Source: Methylotenera_A sp036675645 (GTDB lineage: Bacteria > Pseudomonadota > Gammaproteobacteria > Burkholderiales > Methylophilaceae). From it: a DNA stretch of 6,612 bases. Both the position numbers and the translations under genes were made by a program. Shown here piece by piece: positions 1 through 4,671 of the stretch. How positions within the stretch are numbered: the first letter of the stretch is position 1; the number at the start of each line of letters is the position of its first letter. The stretch spans positions 1 through 6,612 of the forward strand of contig JAKFEP010000203.1 in assembly GCA_036675645.1 (NCBI GenBank). Reading direction: 5' to 3'. The notes under the pieces were generated by a model. It worked only from the letters and a program-made list of their open reading frames with translations. It was not told the origin of the DNA and searched no databases.

Positions 1-110
1 TAATGGTCGCCGTCGCCAATAGCACGATCGAGTGATTCAATATCAACCTCATGTGCAATAATCCCAGCTTCCACGGCATGTACAGCAGAAATGATGGTGG
101 ATGTCTTCAT
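1..110 (-). CDS. Dihydroxyacetone kinase DhaL-type subunit/domain, N-terminal fragment (runs off the left edge)
   Basis: The minus strand opens with an ATG at 108-110 and reads 36 codons to the window edge. The last visible residues, LDRAIGDGDH, match the conserved DhaL motif (D-x-A-I-G-D-G-D-H-G), whose aspartates bind the two magnesium ions holding ADP or ATP in dihydroxyacetone kinases. In bacterial Dha systems DhaL either uses ATP directly or receives phosphate through the PTS-linked DhaM; this fragment cannot tell which. The start is 52 bases beyond the cupin stop on the same strand, so the two could be co-transcribed. No strong Shine-Dalgarno is visible before the ATG. It could instead be the C-terminal DhaL domain of a fused kinase, but an ATG about 30 residues before the motif suits a free-standing subunit. 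Confidence 0.72.
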   Translation of the reverse strand, partial: MKTSTIISAVHAVEAGIIAHEVDIESLDRAIGDGDH

Positions 111-162
111 GCCAGTAGTTTAAAACTAAACCAAAACTTTTGCGATAGTTTATCTAAAAGTA

Positions 163-594
163 TTAAGGTGTGATTTCTTTGGTGGAAAGCTTTTGACCCA
201 CCGCGCCAGCATAGAACACAATCAGCTTTACCGGTATAGAACCTACATTACGGCCATTGTGAAGTGTATTGACAACCTCTGCCAATGCCTCGCCCGACTT
301 CAAGTGCTTTACTTCGCCAGTTTTTAGCTGAACTTCCAGTTCACCTTCCAGAATCATTCCGAAAGATGGAGCTGGATGCAGGTGCCAACCGGTTTCACCA
401 CCTGGTGCAATTTCTACAAGCATGCCGGTAATTTCAGCTTTTCCAGATGGGTATTCAATCGGTTTACCATCCCAGCTCGTTTCTGTTTTTAGTATGGTGG
501 AAGCCTTAATCGATGCAGATTCCTCAAGTGCGTGCGCCTGAGAAATGCAGGCTAACATGAGAATAATAGGGTACATTGCTTTAAAGATTTTCAT
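163..594 (-). CDS. Secreted single-domain cupin protein
   Basis: A 143-residue protein. Residues 1-22 look like a type I signal peptide: Lys near the start, a hydrophobic core (YPIILMLACIS) and an AHA cleavage site, so the product is probably periplasmic. The rest is one cupin beta-barrel. Motif 1 is PGGETGWHLHP at about 64-74, with His71 and His73 as likely metal ligands, followed by the typical ILEGELEVQL strand pair. Motif 2 contains His112 in NTLHNGRN. Small periplasmic cupins of this kind are common in proteobacteria, but substrates are mostly unknown, so no reaction is assigned. Cys16 does not sit in a good lipobox, so a lipoprotein is less likely. The gene is divergent from ppk2 across a 102-base spacer and lies upstream of the dhaL fragment on the same strand. 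Only a weak GGA precedes the start codon. Confidence 0.8.
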   Translation of the reverse strand: MKIFKAMYPIILMLACISQAHALEESASIKASTILKTETSWDGKPIEYPSGKAEITGMLVEIAPGGETGWHLHPAPSFGMILEGELEVQLKTGEVKHLKSGEALAEVVNTLHNGRNVGSIPVKLIVFYAGAVGQKLSTKEITP

Positions 595-621
595 ATGATT
601 CCATTTCTACTGTGAAGTGTT

Positions 622-649
622 TTGTTTGAAAATATAACCACTATTTAAT
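622..649 (+). promoter_or_regulatory. Candidate sigma-70 promoter for the PPK2 gene
   Basis: TTGTTT (622-627), a 16-base spacer and TTTAAT (644-649) read toward the PPK2 gene in the AT-rich divergent spacer. The match is only moderate. The gene also has a clear Shine-Dalgarno, AAAGG at 684-688, eight bases before its ATG at 697, which supports that start. Confidence 0.3.
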
Positions 650-696
650 CAACATGCTTGTGTTAAATTAATGCTATTACTTTAAAGGTTTTCGTT

Positions 697-1512
697 ATGC
701 CAAATCTACAGCAATATCGCGTTAAACTTAATAGTAAATTTACATTAAAAAGTATCAAACCAGACGATAAATCTGAGCGCACTGGTGATAAAGCCAAAGA
801 CGAACTGGCGCTAGAAAAGCTAGCAGCTGAGATTAACGCCTTGCAAGATATACTCTACGCGCAGGGCAAGCACAAAATTTTACTGGTGCTGCAGGGCATG
901 GATGCCAGCGGTAAAGACGGCACAATCAGGCATGTGTTTAGCGAGTGCGATCCGCTAGGCATTCGCCTAGCTAATTTTAAAGGCCCCACACCAGATGAAT
1001 TAGCGCGCGATTACCTGTGGCGCGTGCATCAACAGGTGCCGCAAAAAGGTGAGATTGTGATCTTTAATCGCAGTCATTATGAAGATGTGCTGATTGTAAA
1101 AGTGCACGACTGGATAGACGAAGCCGAGTGCAAGCGTCGCTATGCGCAAATTAACGAGTTTGAGCGCATGCTGACTGAAACGGGCACGGTTATCGTTAAA
1201 TGCTATTTGCATATCTCAAAAGCCGAGCAAAAACTGCGCATGCAAGAACGCCTGGATGACCCGACTAAAACCTGGAAATTTAACCCGAATGATTTAAAAG
1301 AGCGCGATTTGTGGAGCAAATACATGGTGGCCTACGAAAACGCCATGCGCGCAACTAGCACAAAAAATGCGCCTTGGTATGTAGTGCCAGCCGATTCTAA
1401 AACCAATCGCAATCTATTGATTTCCAGGCTGCTGTTAAATGCGCTTAAAAGCTTAAAGTTGACTTATCCGCCGGTGCCGCCAGAATTTAAAACCATTAAA
1501 ATTAGCAATTAA
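697..1512 (+). CDS. Polyphosphate kinase 2 family (polyphosphate:nucleotide phosphotransferase, class III-like)
   Basis: A 271-residue cytoplasmic PPK2-family enzyme. The family transfers phosphate between inorganic polyphosphate and nucleotides; class III-type members phosphorylate AMP and ADP, regenerating ATP from stored polyphosphate. Visible signatures are the Walker A loop GMDASGKDGT (67-76, Lys73), the polyphosphate/Walker B segment FNRSHYEDVL (123-132), and the lid RLDDPTKTWKF (185-195) followed by KERDLW. The length suits a single-domain PPK2. The exact nucleotide preference is inferred from overall similarity to PPK2-III (TIGR03709-like) sequences and is not proven. The AAAGG ribosome-binding site supports the chosen start. 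The stop codon lies only four bases from the convergent methyltransferase stop, with no terminator hairpin between them, so the distal end of the cassette array abuts this gene directly. Confidence 0.9.
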   Translation: MPNLQQYRVKLNSKFTLKSIKPDDKSERTGDKAKDELALEKLAAEINALQDILYAQGKHKILLVLQGMDASGKDGTIRHVFSECDPLGIRLANFKGPTPDELARDYLWRVHQQVPQKGEIVIFNRSHYEDVLIVKVHDWIDEAECKRRYAQINEFERMLTETGTVIVKCYLHISKAEQKLRMQERLDDPTKTWKFNPNDLKERDLWSKYMVAYENAMRATSTKNAPWYVVPADSKTNRNLLISRLLLNALKSLKLTYPPVPPEFKTIKISN

Positions 1513-1516
1513 CCCG

Positions 1517-2320
1517 TCACACGCGAACCGCGCTTGTGATGAGATATTCGCGCCCCCAACGTACTTTGCCATCTGCAGCACGGTAACCTTCCAGGTATAA
1601 AAGCAGTTCATTACGAAATGCCGTTAGGGCGTCACCTTGCAGACTTGTAACAGCTCGAACGGTCGGCCCGTAACGCGTCGAGAACAGCTCCCAGATGTCA
1701 TCGGGCGAAGTGCCGAACTGCGGGCAGTCACCATTTGTGAAAGAGAAATCACGGAAATTGTTACCGAGGAATTGGCGCACCTTTACAGGGTCGCCCCAAT
1801 TGAACGGGCTGGCAACGCCGGCTGGCGGTGGAACATACTTATTAGTAATGCGGAACCAGCCACCTAGACCACCTTCGGGTGTCCAAGCAAGAAATGCGAC
1901 ACGACCTCCCTGCCGGGTGACGCGAGCCAATTCGGTTGCTACCTTCTCCTGATCTGGGGCGAACATATGGCCACAGGTCGATATCACGACATCGAAACTG
2001 GCATCCGCAAAAGGTAGTGCTTCGGCATCGCCTTCGCGGAAATCAATATCTGTGAAACCCGTTTCGTTAGCCTTGCTTCGCGCAACGGTAAGTAGCTCTG
2101 GTGTAAGGTCCACGCCGGTTACCACCGCGCCGCGCTCTCGTGCCGCGATAGCAGTAATGCCAGTGCCGGTTGCAAGGTCAAGCACACGCTCGCCGGGGCG
2201 AACCCTGGCGACACGCAGGGTCTGGTCCGTCGAAATCGTCAGCCCGTCCGCAATACGGTCATATTCGCCTAACGCCCAGGTAGCGCGTTGCTTCTTCTTA
2301 AGCTCTGTGAAGTCTGTCAT
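1517..2320 (-). CDS. Class I SAM-dependent methyltransferase, attI-distal gene of the array
   Basis: A 267-residue Rossmann-fold methyltransferase. Motif I is VLDLATGTG (46-54), binding S-adenosylmethionine. The acidic ribose-binding residue is Asp71 in TGVDLTPELL. The next strand is GDAEALPFADASFDVVIS (98-115), typical of UbiE/small-molecule-type (Methyltransf_11/25) enzymes. The C-terminal half (FNWGDPVKVRQFLG, then GREYLITSAV at the end) is the usual lid/closing strand, so the protein looks complete. The substrate cannot be read from sequence. The gene shares the orientation of the cassettes but has no attC after its stop, and it looks more GC-rich than PPK2. It also has its own strong Shine-Dalgarno and a plausible promoter. 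It may be the oldest cassette after loss of its attC, or an unrelated insertion. Confidence 0.87.
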   Translation of the reverse strand: MTDFTELKKKQRATWALGEYDRIADGLTISTDQTLRVARVRPGERVLDLATGTGITAIAARERGAVVTGVDLTPELLTVARSKANETGFTDIDFREGDAEALPFADASFDVVISTCGHMFAPDQEKVATELARVTRQGGRVAFLAWTPEGGLGGWFRITNKYVPPPAGVASPFNWGDPVKVRQFLGNNFRDFSFTNGDCPQFGTSPDDIWELFSTRYGPTVRAVTSLQGDALTAFRNELLLYLEGYRAADGKVRWGREYLITSAVRV

Positions 2321-2324
2321 GAAT

Positions 2325-2393
2325 CCACCTTAATTAAAGTGCTATATCTGCCTATATTAAAGTCTATATTAGCTTGTTGGGATTTATTTTCAA
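2325..2393 (-). promoter_or_regulatory. Promoter and ribosome-binding site candidate of the methyltransferase gene
   Basis: On the minus strand TTGAAA (2388-2393), a 16-base spacer and TAATAT (2366-2371) form a plausible promoter. A strong Shine-Dalgarno AAGGTGG (2325-2331) sits four bases before the ATG. The leader contains three copies of ATATAG (plus-strand CTATAT at 2342, 2352 and 2364). Cassette genes often depend on Pc, so a private promoter would let this distal gene be expressed on its own. Confidence 0.42.
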
Positions 2394-2433
2394 TTTGACA
2401 TTAGGGATGCATTTTAGTGCAGCCCGTTTTCGC

Positions 2434-2466
2434 GTTGAACTGAGCAACTTTAGTTGCCAATTCAAC
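2434..2466. repeat. Inverted repeat with one bulged base beside the distal attC
   Basis: The left arm at 2434-2448 (GTTGAACTGAGCAAC) and the right arm at 2453-2466 (GTTGCCAATTCAAC) pair over about 14 positions with one mismatch and one unpaired A, around a TTTA loop. An unpaired extrahelical base in an otherwise regular stem is typical of folded attC sites. No T-run follows on either strand, so it is a poor intrinsic terminator. It overlaps the R' end of the short attC that follows DUF2784. Confidence 0.5.
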
Positions 2467-2502
2467 GGTGAAGACCCTTGCGGTCTGAATGATGAGTTAG
2501 CA
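2460..2502 (-). other. Degenerate or shortened attC site after the DUF2784 cassette
   Basis: Read on the minus strand, the site begins with the R''-like box TGCTAAC (2496-2502) and the L''-like stretch CATCATTCA shared with the better attC at 3645-3700. It has a small stem AGACC/GGTCT and ends with GTTGAAT (2460-2466), which fits GTTRRRY. At 43 bp it is shorter than usual attC sites (about 55 bp or more). The R' end may have been damaged, or the site may extend through the adjacent hairpin to about 2434. The DUF2784 stop lies 20 bases before it. Confidence 0.5.
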
Positions 2503-2522
2503 TCTGTAGCTCCCTCGTCGTC

Positions 2523-2921
2523 CTACCTTGATTTTGGTGGAAAGTACCACCAAGTGGCGGCAACTGCTAAGGCAAAGGCCGTGTAGGTAGCGGTGAAGAC
2601 CCAGGGCGGCGCTTGCCAGAACAGCAGCGCTTGCAGCCAATGCTCAATGAAACTACCTTCGTACGTGACAGCCTTCGCTTTTAACCTGAGCCACATTTCT
2701 AGCGTAGTGAGTGGGCACACAAGGCCAAGCCATGCTTCAGCGGCTACAAATGCGATGGTTGCTAAATGCACGAGCCTGAACCACAGCAAGTTTACCCAGC
2801 GCCATTTGAGCAAATTGCCGATGATCACCAGGACCAGGCCGCCCACGACGAATAGCACAAGAGCAGCATGCAGAATAAGCACTGCATCGGCTAGCAACTG
2901 GAAAGGCAAAAGTTCGCTCAT
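2523..2921 (-). CDS. DUF2784 family integral membrane protein
   Basis: A 132-residue membrane protein. Residues 9-36 form the first hydrophobic segment (ADAVLILHAALVLFVVGGLV), a second lies at about 47-67, and another at about 107-126. The DUF2784 signatures are present: the N-terminal LLAD...LHAALVLFVV, CPLTTLE (69-75), and YEGSFIEHWL (87-96). The family has no established function. The start overlaps the stop of the truncated DUF4256 frame (ATGA), but that frame ends within an attC half-site, so the overlap is probably accidental and this is likely a cassette of its own. A degenerate attC follows the stop. The coding sequence appears intact; alternative starts nearby are not better. Confidence 0.8.
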   Translation of the reverse strand: MSELLPFQLLADAVLILHAALVLFVVGGLVLVIIGNLLKWRWVNLLWFRLVHLATIAFVAAEAWLGLVCPLTTLEMWLRLKAKAVTYEGSFIEHWLQALLFWQAPPWVFTATYTAFALAVAATWWYFPPKSR

Positions 2922-3118
2922 TTTAGATGGACGTTTGACTTAGCCGTCACAGTTGCGCGATCGTGGGACTCCTGAAGTGACATAAGTGCAGCAGGATTTC
3001 CGATGAGCCTTGCGTGAACATGTGCCCAATCGATACCTTCGTGCCGATGACTATTTTTCTCGAATCGAATCTTCAGTACATCAAGCAAGTGCATTTGTTC
3101 CCGTGCGTTTATGGCCAT
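2918..3118 (-). pseudogene. Truncated DUF4256 gene (N-terminal quarter only), ending in attC sequence
   Basis: The 66-codon frame has a ribosome-binding site (GGAGA) just before its ATG at 3116-3118. Residues 9-49 (LLDVLKIRFEKN, HRHEGIDWAHVHARL, NPAALMSLQE) match from memory the conserved start of DUF4256 proteins (LL.xLK.RFEKN..RHKG.EWA.VQ..L..NP..L.SL.EME). Those proteins are about 185 residues long, so roughly three quarters is missing. After SLQE (about 2970) similarity stops in all frames. The last codons (TAKSNVHLK) are encoded by the attC half-site at 2929-2947. A deletion therefore joined the middle of the gene to the right half of its, or another, attC. The fragment is unlikely to fold as the family domain, and the family itself has no known function. 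Confidence 0.6.
2929..2947 (-). other. attC 3' half-site remnant (L'/R' side) between the DUF4256 fragment and DUF2784
   Basis: Plus-strand GACGTTTGA-C-TTA-G-CCG at 2930-2946 closely matches the L'/R' side of the attC at 4042-4060 (GACGTTTGA-A-TTAAG). Nine bases are identical and TTA follows in both. On the minus strand it reads GGCTAAGTCAAACGTCC, recalling the usual GGCTTAATTCAAACGTTAG ending of attC sites. The left half of the site is absent, which suits a deletion that also removed the end of the DUF4256 gene. Confidence 0.5.
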
Positions 3119-3132
3119 TGTTCTCCATGCAT

Positions 3133-3184
3133 CTCTAATTGCGCTTTGCCATCGCTTACTGTGTATTGAAAGTGAGCGTTACTC
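3133..3184 (-). other. Possible degenerate attC between the VOC and DUF4256 cassettes
   Basis: The region starts 13 bases after the VOC stop on the minus strand. It is bounded by GAGTAAC (3178-3184) and ATTAGAG (3133-3139), resembling R'' and R' with substitutions. Inside, plus-strand CGCTTACT (3153-3160) and AGTGAGCG (3171-3178) form an 8-position stem with one mismatch. The sequence after the R'-like end, ATTAGAGATGC, resembles a typical cassette start and leads straight to the DUF4256 ribosome-binding site. The match is weak and the two boxes are not complementary. Confidence 0.28.
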
Positions 3185-3196
3185 ATGATAATCCTA

Positions 3197-3604
3197 CTAC
3201 ACATTATCGGTGCTGTATGTGTCGCCTGCAAATTCGATAAGACAAAATCCGTTGCCGAATGGATCTGAGAAGGTGATGCATTTTGAACCTCTCCATTCGA
3301 CACATTCACTTTCTTGGGTTGCGCCAGCGTCTAATGCCCGTTGTGCCGCTTTGGTAACGTCATCCACAACAAAGTCCATATGGATTGGTGTCCAGTGTCT
3401 AGTGTAATCACGTACCTGTGGAAGCGCACTCATGGGGTTTGATCCAGCGGAGTTTTGTAGAAGATAAATGACAGAAGACGCGCCGATAAGCTCTGCAACA
3501 TCCTCTTCAATGATGCGGTTTAGCTTTAACCCGAGAGCACTACAGTAAAAATCTATCGCTGGTGCAAGATTCGGGACATCGATGTTGACTATAACTTTCA
3601 TCAT
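3197..3604 (-). CDS. VOC superfamily (glyoxalase/bleomycin-resistance/dioxygenase fold) protein, cassette gene
   Basis: A 135-residue protein with the paired beta-alpha-beta-beta-beta modules of the VOC fold. The N-terminal module is KVIVNIDVPNLAPAIDFYCSALGLKL (3-28). The second begins at about HMDFVVDDVTKAAQRALDAGA (75-95) and closes with FSDPFGNGFCLIEF (112-125), the family's DPFGN..xLIEF ending. His75 and Glu124 are at positions often used for metal binding. The fold covers glyoxalases, dioxygenases and drug-binding proteins, so substrate and reaction are unassigned; small VOC proteins are frequent integron cargo. Two adjacent ATGs (3604 and 3601) follow an AGG about eight bases upstream. 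The cassette start lies about 45 bases upstream, at the attC R' end (3645-3651). Confidence 0.85.
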   Translation of the reverse strand: MMKVIVNIDVPNLAPAIDFYCSALGLKLNRIIEEDVAELIGASSVIYLLQNSAGSNPMSALPQVRDYTRHWTPIHMDFVVDDVTKAAQRALDAGATQESECVEWRGSKCITFSDPFGNGFCLIEFAGDTYSTDNV

Positions 3605-3644
3605 TCAGTTGCCTATTCAGGTTGACGACATGGTTGTATAAGAG

Positions 3645-3700
3645 ACCTAATGTTTAATGAATAGTTGGCTTAGCCAGTGCCGCTTGAATGATGGTTAGCC
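3645..3700 (-). other. attC site of the ABM-like cassette (56 bp, mutated R')
   Basis: The R'' box GGCTAAC (3694-3700) includes the ABM stop codon TAA. It is followed by L'' CATCATTCAAGCGGC, an inner TGGC/GCCA hairpin, an L'-like TATTCATTAAAC, and the R' end ATTAGGT (3645-3651). The expected junction triplet GTT is ATT here, a change at the exchange position that should weaken or block recombination. Length and box order match compact attC sites. Confidence 0.68.
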
Positions 3701-4024
3701 ATTGGTAAATGATGCCGTTGGATGCGAAATTACACCATCACCGTAGGTGCGCAAGACTTGAGAAATTATAACCTGATAGCCATTGAGCCAATTGGATTGG
3801 GCGGCCTTGGCTTCCAGGTGTTTTGGATGTCTCATTAATTCGTGGAGTCCGTCCATTGTTTGCCAATAATATACATTTGAGACACGACCAGTTTCAGGGT
3901 TTTCCCAAGCTTCCTCACCAATGTAACCCGAAGTTTGTTTAGCTATTTCGGCTATAGCTTGGTCAAGTTGATAAAACGCTTCATCGAATTGCTTTTTATC
4001 AAAAATAAATGTTGCTGAATACAT
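3695..4024 (-). CDS. Small dimeric alpha-beta barrel protein (antibiotic biosynthesis monooxygenase-like), cassette gene
   Basis: A 109-residue protein resembling the ABM/EthD-type dimeric alpha-beta barrel. It has an N-terminal strand (MYSATFIFD), a helix rich in Glu and Gln (12-30), a central GYIGEEAWENPETGRVSNVYYWQ block, then the conserved helix start LHELMRHPKHLEAKAA (60-75), and a final strand at about 83-92. Family members act as heme-degrading, quinone-oxidising or merely ligand-binding proteins, and nothing here points to a particular substrate. A TAGGA ribosome-binding site (4032-4036) is seven bases before the ATG. The stop TAA lies inside the attC R'' box. The cassette begins at the R' end GTCAGCC (4042-4048), complementary to its own R'' GGCTAAC except for one base, so this is a genuine single-gene cassette. 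Confidence 0.72.
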   Translation of the reverse strand: MYSATFIFDKKQFDEAFYQLDQAIAEIAKQTSGYIGEEAWENPETGRVSNVYYWQTMDGLHELMRHPKHLEAKAAQSNWLNGYQVIISQVLRTYGDGVISHPTASFTNG

Positions 4025-4041
4025 TCACAAGTCCTAAATAT

Positions 4042-4099
4042 GGCTGACGTTTGAATTAAGGGGCGCCGTTAGTCGTCCCGCTTGAATAATGGGTTAGAG
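4042..4099 (-). other. attC site at the end of the second cassette (58 bp, R' GTC instead of GTT)
   Basis: On the minus strand it reads CTCTAAC (R'', 4093-4099), CATTATTCAAGCGGG (L''), a variable centre GACGACTAACGGC, GCCCCTTAATTCAAACG (L') and GTCAGCC (R', 4042-4048). Box order, spacing and the TTCAAGC/TTAATTCAA pairing with an offset base follow canonical attC organisation. The second base of the conserved TT in R' is C. Confidence 0.8.
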
Positions 4100-4102
4100 G
4101 TT

Positions 4103-4174
4103 TTAATCATAATGCACCATTTCTAAACCAAAGCCTTGCTTCATATCAATTGCAAATAATTTGCCATAACCTTC
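4103..4174 (-). pseudogene. 3' end remnant of an unidentified cassette gene
   Basis: A frame of 23 codons beginning EGYGKLFAID and ending GLEMVHYD, followed by TAA at 4103-4105, three bases before the attC R'' box. Stop codon beside R'' is the normal arrangement for cassette genes, and the peptide looks like real coding sequence rather than chance. It has no start of its own apart from an internal ATG 13 codons before the stop, and an in-frame stop lies immediately upstream (4175-4177). It is therefore probably the end of a deleted gene left between the PGPGW-like gene and the attC. The family is not recognised; a closing strand of a small enzyme domain is possible. Confidence 0.45.
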
Positions 4175-4203
4175 TTACCTGCAGTAGCCACCACGGATAT
4201 CGA

Positions 4204-4530
4204 CTAAGGGCGGTGCCGAGAGCGTACGCGTTGCCACGCTTTCCATGTCTGGAGTTCCAATCGATCCAGCAGGATTGCAAAGCTCTTGAAACGCGCTGCA
4301 AGTAAAGCCAGGCCAGGAATCCAAAGGAAAAAGCCTGGAATTCCAGGTGGCAACGAAAGTAATAGTCCACAAATGAGCAGGACCAAACCGGCGAAGACAT
4401 ATCCAAATGTTCTCCACACGCTGCCTCGAACGCTTTCCCTTCGCCTGGTGCGCTCGTAGTGATCGATAAACCGACGGCCTGGTGAGCCGTCTTTGATCTC
4501 TCGAAACTCTGATTTTATCTTCTGTAGCAC
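4204..4530 (-). CDS. PGPGW-like small transmembrane protein, cassette gene
   Basis: A 108-residue protein starting with GTG at 4528-4530, supported by AAAGGA six bases upstream (4537-4542). A basic cytoplasmic N-terminus (FIDHYERTRRRESVRGS, 21-37) precedes hydrophobic segment one (about 42-60), a tight turn PPGIPGFFLWIPG (61-73), and hydrophobic segment two ending GLALLAARFKSF (73-84), then a basic tail. The layout and the Pro-Gly turn followed by GLxLLA resemble the PGPGW/TIGR02611 family of putative membrane proteins, although the exact PGPGW pentapeptide is replaced by PGIPGF. Function is unknown. Downstream there is no attC for about 100 bases; the next attC (4042-4099) follows a foreign gene remnant, so this cassette appears to have lost its own attC by deletion. 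Confidence 0.7.
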   Translation of the reverse strand: MLQKIKSEFREIKDGSPGRRFIDHYERTRRRESVRGSVWRTFGYVFAGLVLLICGLLLSLPPGIPGFFLWIPGLALLAARFKSFAILLDRLELQTWKAWQRVRSRHRP

Positions 4531-4592
4531 TCGTGATCCTTTAATCAGCGGCGCGAAGGACTTTCAGCCTACATCCCCTCCTGCCAACGTGG

Positions 4593-4671
4593 AGCTAACC
4601 GGTGCCGGAGCGCAGCGGAGGGAACCCAAAAGTGTAGCTTTTGGGCGTCCGGGTTGAGCGCAGGGTTAGAC
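4593..4671 (-). other. attC site of the first cassette (79 bp, intact boxes)
   Basis: The R'' box GTCTAAC (4665-4671) matches RYYYAAC exactly and contains the TAA stop of the first cassette gene. The R' end is GTTAGCT (4593-4599). Between them the long imperfect palindrome folds to a perfect apical stem CCCAAAAG/CTTTTGGG (4625-4632 with 4638-4645) around a 5-base loop. Internal boxes (CTGCGCTCAACCCGG and GCTGCGCTCCGGCACC on the minus strand) differ clearly from those of the other attC sites, indicating a cassette from another source. Confidence 0.82.

Noticed and set aside
116..152. Repeated TAGTTTA and small palindromes before the dhaL fragment
   Set aside because: Short AT-rich motifs in a 52-base spacer; no convincing promoter or terminator could be built from them.
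2395..2400. Perfect plus-strand TTGACA
   Set aside because: No -10 hexamer at 16-18 bases downstream and no plus-strand gene follows it.
2374..2586. 70-codon plus-strand frame across the DUF2784 attC
   Set aside because: It runs antisense through the attC and the DUF2784 end, resembles no protein, and has no start signals; a shadow frame.
3109..3186. A 25-codon minus-strand frame between VOC and DUF4256, overlapping the DUF4256 start
   Set aside because: It covers the attC-like region, has only a weak ribosome-binding site, and no family is recognisable; more likely chance reading of a recombination site.
4146..4417. Overlapping minus-strand frames in the PGPGW-like region
   Set aside because: They are alternative frames of the PGPGW-like gene with no recognisable domains; only the 4103-4174 tail frame ends appropriately at an attC.
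4565..4590. Start-stop pair (ATG-TAG) after GGAGGGG in the leader of the second cassette
   Set aside because: Spacing from the purine run to the ATG is about two bases, too short, and the gene has its own AAAGGA site near the GTG start.
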